Source: Strigops habroptila
Lineage: Eukaryota > Chordata > Aves > Psittaciformes > Psittacidae
NCBI RefSeq assembly: GCF_004027225.2
Contig: NC_044282.2
Span: 62,237,725-62,301,724, forward strand
Reading direction: 5' to 3'
Length of the DNA: 64,000 nucleotides
In this document: piece after piece, positions 21,101 through 31,722 of the stretch
How the letters are laid out: every line of letters starts with the position of its first letter
Numbering within the stretch: the stretch's first letter is position 1
Position numbers and translations under genes: made by a program
The notes under the pieces: model-generated
Seen by the model: the letters and a program-made list of their open reading frames with translations, nothing else
Told to the model about the DNA's origin: nothing
Database searches by the model: none

Positions 21101-24100
21101 AGCCTTCCTGGGGATAAGCAAAGTTCTCGGGGAGGTGTCATGGTTGGGGGAAGACTGGGAAGGAGTTGTGCTCTGGTACAATATGTCACGTGTATGTGTA
21201 GTTTCCACCCCTGACGTGCGTGGTGATAGGACAATGGCTTTAAACTGACAGAGGGGAGATTGAGATGAGCTCTTAGGAAGAAGTTGTTCCCTGTGAGGGT
21301 GGTGAGGCCCTGGCACAGGTTGCCCAGAGAAGCTGCGGCTGCCCCATCCCTGGCAGTTGACCAATGCCAGCATTCCCACCGGAGCAGTGATGGAGGTTTG
21401 CCATCAGCTTCATCTTCGCTGGGCTGCCTCCAAGCAGTGGCAGAGCTGAGCACAGAGGCTCCAGTGCAATCAAGTTAGAGATGCTGAAGGAGCCCGCAGG
21501 CGTCAGCGCTGCCGCTCTCAGTGCTTGCTTCTGCCCATGGAAAACATCGCCACAAGATGGATCAGCCAATGCCTCTGCTCTGTTTAACCTGGTGTTTGCA
21601 GCCGCTGGCAGGTCAGAGGAGATCTGGTAACTCCAGGCATGCATGACTAAGCCTAATGCAGTTTTAATGTTCCAGCTGGAGAAAATTGCCCTTGCTGGAA
21701 ATCCTGGGCTGGTCTGAGGAGCTGATGTGCTGCCTGGACTAAGCATGAACAGGGAGAAGGCTGAGCCAGCATCCCTGGAGGCAGGCACTGCCAGCAGGGT
21801 CCTGGAGGAGAGGAGCAGCATCCCGCAGGGCATGGCTGCTCCCATGAACCATTTGCTCTCTGAGGAAGTGCCGTGTCCCATCTCATCATCTCCTGCTGCT
21901 CAGCTAACGGACAGCCTCGCTTTTTAGAGCAACAGATGGGCCACTTAAAATAGTCCATGAGCATCCGCAGGTCCATGAAGATGCCCTGAGGGCTGGACCA
22001 CCTCTGCTATGGAGACAGGCTGAGAAAGCTGGGCTTGTTCAGCCTGGAGAAGAGAAGGCTCCACAGAGACCTTAGAGCAGCTTCCAGTGCCTAAAGGAGC
22101 TAACAAGAAAGCTGGAGAGGGGCTTTTGGCAAGGGCCTGTAGGGACAGGACAAGGGGGAATAGCTTTAAACTGACAGAGGAGAGATTGAGATGAGATCTT
22201 CGGAAGAAGTCAGTTATTGGAACTAGATGAGTTTTAAGGTCTCTTCCAACCCAAACCATTCTATGATCTTGTGCTCCTGATAATAAGTTCGTCCTTTCTT
22301 GTGTCTGGGTATTTTCTGGGACAGAGCTCTCCATCTCCCAGCATGAAGTTGAGCTGAACGTGGGACAAACCATGCTGGAGATAACGAATGTGATGGGTGA
22401 CATGTTTCAAGGGCCAAACTGAACAAATCCCTTATCAGGATCCAACCCCAGAGCTGCATTTGGGTCATCTGATGGAAAAATCCCTTTAAACCAATTGCCA
22501 TTTTGCTGCTGGACTTGCCTGTCTCTGTCTTACCAAAGGTTCAACCCAGGCTAAGGTGTATAGTGCTAGTAATTGGTCCATTTGGGACATCCACAAGGGA
22601 GCTGGCTTTCTGAGGAGGGTTTCTGACCATTTGTCCTCTTCTTGTTGTCCCTTCTTCATGGCCATGTCTCTCCTGAAGACAATGTCTTCCATGAAATCTA
22701 CAAAAGGGCACTTCATTGGCCACAGAGAATATGAGAAAAGTAGGTCCTTGTTCACCGTGCAGCTGAGGCACTGGGGACAGTGTCCTGGGATGCTGGTGCA
22801 GAGATGGCCAGTGCTGGAGAGTGGTTTTCTCCAACTGAGCTTTCCATTCCCAGCAGGAATTGGGCTGAGAAAGGCTGATTTCCCTTGAAGGAGGCATGAA
22901 ATGCTCTTTTTTGTGGCAGTGCACCTCCTGGGCTTTATGAGCTTGGGTCTCCACATGGCTCTGTGGCCAGTGGTGGGCGTGATCTGGTTCCCTCAGCAAG
23001 CCTTTTGAAGGCCCAGTGGGCATTTCTACAGAGCAACTGGAAGGAATTCTTTCTCCTGGGAACACATCAAAACTGACTTTCCCTGTCTCTGCCATTATAA
23101 AAACTCCTTTTAACTGCTGGATGCATTTCCTTGGAGCCCTCCCACTCTGAAGGTGCTGGGAAGTCAGATGGAGTGAGCTGGGATAGGATGGGACCTCCTG
23201 CCCTGAGCTGAGCAACCATCCAGCTTGTCCCCTGTCCCTGGCACTAGATCATCACCAGTCTGCAGCGTTGCACAGGCTAAATCCTACAGAGAAGGGGCCA
23301 CCCACAAGTTGAAAGATCTGGTAGACTTCTAAATGCTGGGGACTCAATTGCGTTCACTGGAAGGAGTTAGATTTCTGGATAGGGAAGCTGAGGCATGAAG
23401 TCCACCAGGAGGAGAAAAACAGCTGTGGTGGAAAGGAACATCTCCAGGAGCTTGAATCTGCTTTAATCACTGATTGTGTTTGTCCTCCTGTGAGGTCTGA
23501 CATCCCTGCTGGTGCATCCTCAGCAGCATCCTCATCCGTTGTCTCATTTGGGTCTCACAGGTCCAGTTCCAGCCCTGGCTAACAACAGCACAAGCCTTCA
23601 TAAAGTTGGGCTCATGAAAAATAAATAGTCCTTGGACAAAAGCAGCAAAATTTGTGGCAGGATTGATCAGAGCTGCAGCACTAGTAAAGCTCTGAGAAAT
23701 GCTGTCCTTAATTTTTTAAGGACTGAATTATTCAGTGCCCCGTTGAGGTGGCTTTAACACCACCAGGAATGTGGATCTAACGCACTTTTGCAGTATCTTT
23801 TTTGTAAGCCCTGATCCAAATCAACCCAGTGATCCCTGTGCTGCGCTGTGGGACAGAGAGGTCCGTGTGCGTTACTCAAACCCATTAGCATGTCTGCCTG
23901 CCTGCTCTCACACCCCCAGGAGCAGCTGCACCAGAGCACTTCAGGGTCTTATTTTTCCTGGGGTGTGGGAAGGGAAGACATAGGAATAAGGGAAACCCAG
24001 AAAGATATTTCTCCAGGGGGGCCTCCCAAGCCTGCAGCAAGTTCATTGCCAGTGTTCCCAGTTGTAGAGGTGATGAGTTAGTGTTTAATGGGCTCAGGGG

Positions 24101-27100
24101 TATTTTTTTGCCTGTGAATTGCCTGTTTGCTTCCTGAGCTGTGGCTTCTCTGGTGTCCTGCAGCAGGGAGTTCCCTGCTTTAACTGGATTTAAATATGTT
24201 TAAACATGGTGGGAATCTGCTGGCTCCTTGTGGGCTCCTCACCCACTCTGACAGACTGCTCAGACCTTCAGTGCACCCTCTAGCACCTTCCCTGAGACAA
24301 ATTGCCATGCTAAATGCTGTTTTACACCTCCTAATCTGATTTTAGCTAGGAAATCTATCTCACATGCAGGATAACCCTGCTATCCTGAGCAGGGCAGGTA
24401 GCCCAGGTTGAGCTTTACCTTACTCAGCATCATCTGCACAGTTCAGCCCATCTCTCGTCATCCCTTAGGGCTGTTAGGAGGGTGAAACTAGAATGCACTC
24501 TATAAATATTAATGCCATTATCAATTCTCGGTCATCCCTGCTCCTCGCCTGCTTCCAGATCTCCAGCTTTCATGTCGAGTGGCCCAGCGAGGCGGAAGAG
24601 AATAATGGCAAGGGAGCAGGTTGTTTGAAATATTTAAGCTTGAGTTATCTAAGACATTGCAAATAATATATGTGTCAGAGGAGAGGCGCTCGGATTTGTG
24701 GTTACGTAAGATCTGCATGCTTTCTTTTCTGGCCTCGTGATTATCTTTATCACTGGAATAAACTCAGCTGCTCTAGCTGCTGACAATGACCGGGAATAAC
24801 GCATGGGACCAACAGGGTTCATTGCACAGCTGAGGTCAGCAGAGAGACCTGCAGAGCGTCCCTGGATGGTGGCAGGGATGGAGTCAGCCTCCCTTTGCCC
24901 CACATCTGCTGGGAGGCTGATGAGGATGGGTCGGGCTCAGATATGATACTTCTCCCCCTGATCTTTGCAGCTTTGGGACTTCCTGAGCTGGAGGCGGGTT
25001 TTATTGTATGTGATAAGGCAATGAGTTTCTCATTTGTGTGATCTGCTTCTGAATCTGTGCACAATTTTAGCCCTCCCCACAGACTTAGCAACCTGGTGGG
25101 TGAAGAAGAGCTTCTTTTGATCTGAGCCTACCACTTCCTAACCCTAACCTTAACCCTTTGTGGGTATCCCAGGCACCTGGGATGAATCCCTCATGCCCAA
25201 GTTCCCCAAGACCACCCAGTGCCTAAACCCCCACTCCATCACTGGGCCTGACCTCATCCCTCTTTGCCAGAAATGCTGGTTTTGGCCTCAGTGCATGGAA
25301 ATGACTCTTCCAACCAGGGCTCGCTGTCCCCTGACACGGTAGAACCCTACCAGGCACAGGCAGCACACAGGCAAAGTGGGGGGAGCTGAGCATACATCTC
25401 CTCTCCCAGAAAGTGACTCCACATGCATCCTTGCTCCCATTCACTGCTCCAACAGACCTACAGGACATGTGCTAGTGACTTCTTGTGCTTCATCCTCCCC
25501 AGCACTTTGGACTCATCTGCCCCTTGTCCCATCCTTGTCCTTTCCCTGAGGACCCTCAAACATGCATTGCAGCGGGCACAGTGCCTGACCCTCAGCTCAG
25601 TGTGCTCTTGAGGGTGTTTACAAGCAAGCAGCTTCTTTGACACAGCCTTTATGAAGCAAAGGGATTTATTTTGAGCTTCTCAGAGGGAGATGAAGACGAG
25701 CAAAATCCCCTGGGTCTCTGGATGCCCCAGGGTCATCTCCATTGTGAGCATCGGCCACATTACAGCAATTCCCACTGCCTGACCCCTGCTTCCAGCTCCG
25801 GCTCTCAGCCAGCAGACAGCCTCCCCAAGGACGGACTCCCGAAGCCGGCGTGCCCGCTGCGCTGCAATTATCCTACAAAGTCGTGGGCTTATTTCCCTCA
25901 GACCGATATCACAAGAATCAAAAGCACACATTGGAAAAGTCACCCCCGTGAGCAGTTTGCTTCTCTGCTCAGTCGTTGTGGCTGGAAGGAAAATAGGCGT
26001 TGGCAGGATCACCTTGGGAAAGCTGCATCTTTCTTTTCCTCACTTGTTTTACTACTTGATGCATTTATTCCTAAACCAAACCAACAAAAACGTTCAGGTG
26101 TAGCTTTTGCCCTGCTTCTACTTGTGCAGTCATTCACTGTTTCCAACAAAAGAACTACTCTGGCCAGAAAATTTACGTGAGATCTAAGGAAGAAGCTCTT
26201 CCCTGTGAGGGTGCTGAGGCCCTGGCACAGGTTGCCCAGAGAAGCTGTAGCTGCCCCATCCCTGGCAGTGTTCAAGGCCAGGGTGGACACAGGGGCTTGG
26301 AGCAACCTGGTCTAGTGGAAGGTGTCCTTGCCCATGGCAGGGGGTTGGAAGTAGATGAGCTGTAAGGTCCCTTCCAACCCAAACCAGGCTGGGATTCAGT
26401 GATTCTATGAAAATAGGCTGTTTTGGAAACATCTTAGAGAGATTTTGTGGCTCTTCGGGAGCTGCAGATGTGAAGATGAAGACAACAACATTAGCATTAA
26501 TGCTCATCAATTACATGAATACACTATTCATCTTCCCATCTTCCCTGCTTTAACAGGACCATGGCGTTACAGCAGTGCAACCCCATGAAGACCCTCACCT
26601 TATGGCAAGGTCACAGCAGGTGCTCAGCGCCCAAGCAGCCTATCCTGGTGATTAATACCTCATTAAGACAAATAACTCAAACAATCCAGCTAGAAAGGAG
26701 CAGCTTCACAGCTAAGATTGCCATGACCTTCCTGAGGTTATGTCCATGGGTCATTGCACCTTCTTCCAGTGCCAAGAAAACTCCCTGAAGCAAAGCTGCT
26801 GGGGTTTTAAGCCTTTCTGCTAAGCTATGGGAGACCTCTGCAGGAGGAGCAGGGGGTAGTTGGAAAGGCTGTTTGCAAGAGGCGTTGGTGCTGGCCTGGC
26901 TGAAATAGCACTGTGCAGGGGGTGAGCACAGGGTCCCTCTATTCTCACACACGCAGGCAGGGAGAAGGGACTAGGGCTGAAGGGTCTGCTCATTTCTGTG
27001 GGTGCTGCTGTGTCAGACAGTGGGGTTTCCTCCAAGCAGCCCTGGAATAAGACCCCAGTAGCCCTGGGAACAGGCTGAGTATGTCCTGGGGCTACAGCCA

Positions 27101-30100
27101 CCCCCTTGAGCTCCATCACCTGCATTGTCCTGCCTGTACCCTGCCTGCTCTGGCTCCCCATGCCTCAATGTCCTTGGCTGCTGCCAGGCAGCTCATCTGA
27201 GGGACCTGCTCTGCTCTTCCTAAAGCTCGTTTTTGTGTCTTTATGAATAATTTGGCAATTCTACGTTTGAAGACATCTCTGGGACAAGGTCATGTAATGC
27301 ATCCCAGCTCCATCCCCCATCGCATCCCAGCTCCATCCTCTGTGCATCCTGGCTCCATTCCCTTGTTGCCTATGGGCTCCAGCACTGCAGAGGGCTGTGC
27401 TGCCAGGCTGTGAAAACTAGGGAGAGCATCCCTGACAATGGAGCAAGAGGTGGATTTTGGTGGCCCCCAGCTTAGAGCCAGCTGCTCCATGGCTGATGGC
27501 TGGAGGGGGCCCCCCCAGCTGTGTCTGTGCTGCCTCAGGTCTGGGAATGCCTGATAGAGCAATTTGGGGGCTGCAGAGCTGCGATTGTGGGAGGAGGCAG
27601 GGTATGAGCTCAGATGCAGCCCCAGCAGCATCTTCAGGATAGGGGAGCTCTGATATGGCTGAGGTAGAGGAGACAATGGGCATGCCCTATTCCCTACCCT
27701 AAATGCTGGGTCTGTGGTCTCTGTTAGCCTTTTGGTGCACGGTGGGGCTATTCTGACTCCCTTTCAAGCCAGAGAGTCTCTGCAGACAGACCTCAGACCT
27801 GCCCTGGCATCCCTGGGAGTCCTCTGAGGTGCCTCTATCCTGGGATTCCTGCTCCTGGGGGCAGGACAATCACCAACCAGTCCCATTTCTCTGGTTGTTG
27901 CAGGTCCTTGATCACCTTGGGGACCACCTGAAGAGATCCCAATACTTCCGATTCCTGTGGTTCCCTCACAGTGAGAACGTCAGCGTCATCTACCAGGATC
28001 CCACCAACAAGGCAGGTCCCACTGGGCTCCATGCGAGAAGGGAGAAGGGCCCGTGCACAGAGCTAGGATGGACTTGCTGGGGTGGCTGATGAGAGAAACA
28101 GTATTTTGGGGGCTCAGATGGACTCTGCCCATGCTCCACAGTAGGGAGGGTCCCAGGACACAGATACAGCTGGGGCTGTCCAAGCTCTGAGCATCCTCAT
28201 GACAAAGCCTGGTCTCTTTCTGAGGCTCGATGTGTCCCTGATTCATCACAGGAGATTTGGGCAGTCCTTCTCCAAACCCCCACTCCCAGCTTGGTCCTGG
28301 TCCAGGCATGTGCTCCCACCTTCATGCCTGCTGGCAAGAAAGCTGCAAACCTGCTAGTGGCTAACAACCATCGTCTTCCTCTGCTTGGCTTTGCAGCCCC
28401 CCTCTTCCTCCGCCAGCTGGTTGTGGGATTATGCTGTTGGCTATTATTTGCTGGAGTTCTTGCTCTGGATCAGGTAGGAGCATGCTCTGGGCAGTAGCTG
28501 GGGTTTGGGCTGACCTCATCTCTCCTCTGCATCTATACATTGAAACCTGTGCTGCTTTGCTGAGAGTCCCAGGGAAGATGGCAAGGGAGAACTGTGACCC
28601 GGAGCACCCTACCCCTGGGAAAGGAGGAAATGCTTCCTCCAGCAGGCTCCTGTGCAGGAGGAGCGGATTTGGTCTGGGATTGATGTCTGGGGCTGCACTG
28701 CCCTCTCGTGTGCACAGAGATGGAGCATGCAGGACTGATGGCGCCAGACACTTTTCAGTGGTGCCCAGCGACAGAACAATGAGCAATGGCCATAAACTAA
28801 AACACAAGAGTTTCACCTCAACATGAGGAAGAACTTTTTCACATTTCACAGGGTCCAGCGCACTGAACAGGTTGCCCAGGAGGGTCTTTCTCTCTGGAGT
28901 AACCTGCTCTAGGTGGCTCTGCCTTGGCAGAGGGGTTGGATTAGATGATCTCCAAAGGTCCCTTCCAACCCTGATGATCCTGTGATTCTGTGATCTCTGG
29001 GGTCAGATCTCACCTCCACCTCTCTCCCTTGCAGCACCTTTGTGCCCAGGTTGGTGTGCTGGATCAACCGCTTCTTCTTCTGGCTCCTCTTCAGTTCCCG
29101 GGTGGAGAATATTGCCATCAGCTACAAGATCTTCAACTACGAGTGTCGCTTCAAGCAGCATGTTCAAGACTGGGCCATCCCCATGTAAATGGCTCTGCAA
29201 ACCCTCCCTGTCCAACCCCAGCCCGACTCAGTGCCTGTATCACATACCATTCCCTGCTTGTGCTCTACCCCAGCCCAGGCCGCCTGGGGCAGGAGCAAAG
29301 CCATGGAGAAAGAGACGTGGCTAGGAGGCATCATTCCTACCTGCGTGCTTAGCGTGGGGACCCTTCTGCATCCCTGTCCTGGGATACCAAATCCATATCA
29401 CACTATGTCTTGGGGCTTTGAGTCCAAAGCAAGGGGGGGACGTGCTGGGACATGCCATAGCTTGTCCAGGGCTGGCCTCATCCACATCTGTTCTCTGTAT
29501 CTTCCCTGAATTAGCATAGGACCAGGGATGGAGCTGTGGGGTTGGGGGTTCAAATTAACTGGGTTGGGGTCTTCTCCTGGGCAGTGAGAAGACGAAGGAG
29601 GCTCTGCTGGAGCTGAAGGCTGCCTTGGAGAACAACCCCAAGATGGTGGCTCACTACCCTGTGGAGGTGCGCTTCGTCCGGGGGGACGACATCTGGCTGA
29701 GTCCCTGCTTCCAGCGAGACAGCTGCTACATGAACATCATCATGTACAGGTGAGCCATGTCCCCTTTCCAACCCCCTCATCTTCTTCTTCCTCTTCCTCC
29801 CCGGGTCAGTGTGCTGGTACTCCATGCCTGGAGTCCCAGCAGCAGCAAATACACAGCTCAAACACACCAACACCAGCTCTTGGCAGACACTGGAGAGCTG
29901 GATTGAATGAGCTCTTGCACTTTTGCCCACTCACCTCACTCAGTTTGCAGGCACCAAGCCAGAGGGGATGGTGTGGCCTTGCAGCACCCTAGAGTCACCC
30001 ACCCCTGTTTCTTGAGCATCTTGTCCTAGGTGAGGGTCCACCGGCCAAGTGCTGGGGACATGCTGGTTCCCAGAGGGTTTCTATTACCTGGTGTTGGTCA

Positions 30101-30744
30101 AAGAGCCCATCGTCGGCCCCTGGAGTTGTCCTTCTCCCCACGTGGGGGTTACCTGGGTGAGCAAATTTCCCTACATCGCTGCTAATGCCTTCCCTACCTG
30201 ATCCCACTCCAGGCCCTATGGGAAGAACGTCCCCCGCCTCAACTACTGGCTGACCTATGAGGGCATCATGAAGAAGCATGGTGGGAGACCACACTGGGCA
30301 AAGGTACCGATGGCCATGCTCCTCTGGGAGGAGAGGGTCTGTGGAGGGGCATCCCTTCCCATTTTCCATCACTGCTCCTCATGGAGAAGGGGGTTTGCAG
30401 TCGAGTAGGGCTTAAAGAAGATCTCCAACACCAGGCTGGTCCCAAGGGGAGATGGGTACCTCGAGGAGATGGTATTCCTGATGATGCTACCCACCCTGGA
30501 CGTGTGGATAAGGGGATGGAGGTCCCACCACTTCTGCAGGGGCTTCTCACAGCATGTGGTGGGATGGTGCAGGGCCAGTGATGGGCAGCCCTCCCAGGCA
30601 CTCTCTCTCCTGCAGGCCCACAGCTGCACCCGGAAGGACTTTGAGAAGATGTACCCAGCCTTCCCCAAATTCTGCTCCGTCCGGGAGAAGCTGGATCCCA
30701 CGGGGATCTTCATGAATGCCTACCTGGAAAAGGTGTTTTACTGA
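15174..30744 (+). CDS. GULO: L-gulonolactone oxidase, complete (12 exons)
   Basis: This microsomal flavoenzyme oxidises L-gulono-1,4-lactone, giving L-ascorbate and hydrogen peroxide, the last step of vitamin C synthesis. Exons are 15174-15176 (ATG only), 16433-16534, 17102-17227, 18663-18757, 20172-20262, 20891-21076, 27904-28011, 28397-28473, 29035-29184, 29585-29749, 30213-30303 and 30616-30744. They sum to 440 codons plus stop, equal to the rat enzyme as I remember it. [16 protein letters not shown] carries the FAD-attachment histidine, which falls at residue 54, the position known for rat. [12 protein letters not shown] and the C-terminal GGRPHWAK are aldonolactone-oxidase signatures. 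No stop, frameshift or missing exon is seen, unlike the human pseudogene. The start codon assignment is inferred; an alternative is ATG 16424, giving MVQVHG. The intron after exon 7 appears to use a GC donor. Confidence 0.95.
15408..15512 (-). mobile_element. Short CR1 fragment in GULO intron 1
   Basis: A reverse-complement CR1 terminus (TCATAGCATGGTTTGGGTTG) with about 100 bp of 3' end. It lies within the intron inferred between exon 1 and exon 2. Confidence 0.85.
16433..16534 (+). CDS. GULO: GULO exon 2
   Basis: It encodes [20 protein letters not shown] then [14 protein letters not shown], the N-terminal start of the FAD-binding domain. The acceptor region is TCTTTTTATGGTCCAG and the donor is GAG|GTAAGG. 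An in-frame ATG at 16424, inside the acceptor tract, would add MVQ if this were a first exon instead. Confidence 0.93.
16858..16935 (-). mobile_element. CR1-like 3' terminus in GULO intron 2
   Basis: GAATCATAGAATGGTTTGGG resembles a CR1 3' end in antisense. The body is diverged, so the far boundary is uncertain and may reach about 16990. Confidence 0.65.
17102..17227 (+). CDS. GULO: GULO exon 3, FAD-histidine
   Basis: It has 42 codons, [20 protein letters not shown] onward to GKMNRILK. The His in GGGHSPSD is the covalent FAD attachment site of this family (residue 54). The acceptor is TGTCTCTGCAG and the donor is AAG|GTGAGA. Confidence 0.96.
17832..18000 (-). mobile_element. CR1 fragment (divergent subfamily) in GULO intron 3
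   Basis: AATCATGGAATCATAGAATC followed by CCCAGGTTGGAAGGAACCTC and GTCCAACCTTTCTAGG, typical of a second CR1 subfamily with a shorter conserved 3' region. Antisense to GULO. Confidence 0.85.
18663..18757 (+). CDS. GULO: GULO exon 4
   Basis: It encodes [20 protein letters not shown] then [11 protein letters not shown] plus two bases of Asn. The acceptor is CCTTTGCAG and the donor is AA|GTGAGT. Confidence 0.95.
19137..19425 (+). mobile_element. CR1 fragment in GULO intron 4
   Basis: Sense-oriented CR1 beginning CTGGAGCAAGTCCAGAGGAG, through GGAGACAGGCTGAGAGAGCT to GAAGTTCTTCCCCGTAAGGG. The usual CR1 3' terminus is missing, so this copy is truncated at both ends. Confidence 0.88.
20172..20262 (+). 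CDS. GULO: GULO exon 5
   Basis: It completes Asn and encodes [20 protein letters not shown] then [10 protein letters not shown], the conserved FAD pyrophosphate-contact loop. The acceptor is GCCCACAG and the donor is CAG|GTGAGA. Confidence 0.96.
20891..21076 (+). CDS. GULO: GULO exon 6
   Basis: It has 62 codons, [20 protein letters not shown] to [14 protein letters not shown], closing the FAD domain and entering the aldonolactone-oxidase domain. The acceptor is CCTCTTGCAG and the donor is GAG|GTATGA. Confidence 0.96.
21226..21357 (+). mobile_element. CR1 internal fragment in GULO intron 6
   Basis: It matches the CR1 stretch from GGCTTTAAACTGACAGAGGG to CCCCATCCCTGGCAG and stops before the usual 3' terminus. 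Sense orientation, 150 bp after exon 6. Confidence 0.85.
21971..22270 (+). mobile_element. CR1 fragment with internal deletion in GULO intron 6
   Basis: It runs from the TCTGCTATGGAGACAGGCTG region to GATGAGATCTTCGGAAGAAG, then jumps to GGAACTAGATGAGTTTTAAG and the 3' terminus CCATTCTATGATC. About 100 bp of the normal CR1 middle is missing. Confidence 0.88.
26178..26409 (+). mobile_element. CR1 3'-end fragment in GULO intron 6
   Basis: Sense CR1 from GAGATCTAAGGAAGAAGCTC to a terminus CAGTGATTCTATGA, with the full conserved GGAGCAACCTGGTCTAGTGG block. Confidence 0.92.
27904..28011 (+). CDS. GULO: GULO exon 7 (probable GC donor)
   Basis: It has 36 codons, [20 protein letters not shown] to VIYQDPTNK. 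Exon 8 begins in phase 0 (PPSSSASW), so the splice must follow AAG at 28011, where the intron starts GCAGGT. The GT three bases downstream would shift the frame. Confidence 0.92.
28397..28473 (+). CDS. GULO: GULO exon 8
   Basis: It encodes [20 protein letters not shown] then FLLWI plus AG of Ser, the hydrophobic region thought to associate with the ER membrane in this family. The acceptor is GCTTTGCAG and the donor is CAG|GTAGGA. Confidence 0.94.
28744..28994 (+). mobile_element. CR1 copy (other subfamily) in GULO intron 8
   Basis: CTTTTCAGTGGTGCCCAGCG opens a second-type CR1. It ends GATCCTGTGATTCTGTGATC, about 40 bases upstream of the first base of GULO exon 9, so the element abuts the acceptor region of that intron. 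Confidence 0.88.
29035..29184 (+). CDS. GULO: GULO exon 9
   Basis: It encodes [20 protein letters not shown] to [15 protein letters not shown] plus AT of Ile. It continues the hydrophobic segment and then a charged substrate-domain part. The acceptor is CTCCCTTGCAG and the donor is CAT|GTAAAT. Confidence 0.95.
29585..29749 (+). CDS. GULO: GULO exon 10
   Basis: It reads [20 protein letters not shown] to [20 protein letters not shown] then YMNIIMY, highly conserved in aldonolactone oxidases. The acceptor is CCTGGGCAG and the donor is CAG|GTGAGC. Confidence 0.96.
30213..30303 (+). CDS. GULO: GULO exon 11
   Basis: It encodes [20 protein letters not shown] then [10 protein letters not shown]. 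The C-terminal HWxK motif is conserved throughout sugar-lactone oxidases. The acceptor is CCCACTCCAG and the donor is AAG|GTACCG. Confidence 0.96.
30616..30744 (+). CDS. GULO: GULO exon 12 (last)
   Basis: It encodes [20 protein letters not shown] to [10 protein letters not shown] before TGA at 30742-30744. The ending matches the rat C-terminus. The acceptor is CTCTCCTGCAG. Confidence 0.96.
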   Translation, partial: AHSCTRKDFEKMYPAFPKFCSVREKLDPTGIFMNAYLEKVFY

Positions 30745-31060
30745 TGGAAGGCAATGTGGGGGATGGAGGAAAAACCAGCCGTCACCCCCAGTTCTTGGGA
30801 CACACCAAAGCTCGTGGTCCTCCATGGTCCCAAGGTCCCCATCTCTGCCCTTACCTGCCGTGACAGCAGGCAGCAAGGGCTGGCCCCATGGGCAGGAGTG
30901 TGCACTGATCGTGATGCTAACATGGCTCTGAGGTGCCTCGAAGTCTTCTGGAAACCAGCAGCTTGGGGGGGACCATGTCCCTGTCCCCCCAATACCTGTA
31001 CAGCCCCAAGTGCCTCCTGTCCAAGACAACATCTCAATAAAGACCTTTCTTTGAGCAGAT
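30745..31060 (+). terminator. GULO: GULO 3'UTR and polyadenylation signal
   Basis: AATAAA lies at 31036-31041, about 290 bases after the stop, in CTCAATAAAGACC, followed by a T/G-containing stretch. It is the first good signal after the stop. Confidence 0.82.
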
Positions 31061-31529
31061 CTTATCTAAGCCTCTTCTTTCAGCCTGGGCACATGTCCCA
31101 TGGAGGTGCCCAGTTCCTGGGACAGGGGTTTGGTGTTCCTGTGCAGCACCACTGCAGGGGTCAGGGCTGGACATGGAGACCAGATCTCATTGCAGAGCCT
31201 GGGGCTGGAGCCATCCATGTCCTCGAGCTCAGGCCATCTCCCCTCACAGAGGCACACAGGCAGGTTTTGGGAGGAAGAGGCAGCCTGACAGGTCCACCCC
31301 AGCCTGTCTGGTGTTGGTGTATGGGATGCCACGCATGGGCAATGGGTTGTGTTCTCTCCCAAGTGGGGCTGCAGCTGTACAGCTGCAGCTGTACCAGCCA
31401 AAACCTGTAGGAGATGCTCCTGTCCCTCCTCTCCTAAAAAATGTCCCTGCTAGACCAAACCAATGCCCCGCTTGCATCACCAAGGGATGGGGAAGGGGAC
31501 ATGGGTTTCTCAAGAGGAGTGCGGCAGGA

Positions 31530-31722
31530 TTCATAGAATCCTACAATCCCAGGCTGGAGGGGATCTCAAGGATCATCTGGTGCAACCTTTCCAGGAAAAG
31601 CATGACCCAGACTAGATGCCCCAGCACCCTGCCCAGCCAGAGCTTAACAGTGTCTGGTGTTGGGGAGCCCAACACTTCCCTGGGGAGATTATTCCAATGG
31701 CTGCTTGTTCTCATTCACACTT
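31530..31722 (-). mobile_element. CR1 fragment (divergent subfamily)
   Basis: TTCATAGAATCCTACAATCC followed by GGATCATCTGGTGCAACC and AGCCAGAGCTTAACAGTGTC. It is the same subfamily as the copy at 17832-18000 and antisense. Confidence 0.85.

Larger units (their letters stand above)
21077..27903 (+). other. GULO: GULO intron 6 (6.8 kb)
   Basis: This is the largest GULO intron. It contains three sense-oriented CR1 fragments, small imperfect CATCCCAGCTCCATCC repeats at about 27300-27361, and two blocks with low repeat content and AT-rich motifs (24480-24800 and 25790-25970) listed as candidate regulatory elements. No additional GULO-like exon is seen inside it. Confidence 0.75.

Noticed and set aside
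25127-25160. Telomere-like CCCTAACCTTAACCC
   Set aside because: Only about three imperfect units, far too short for an interstitial telomeric array.
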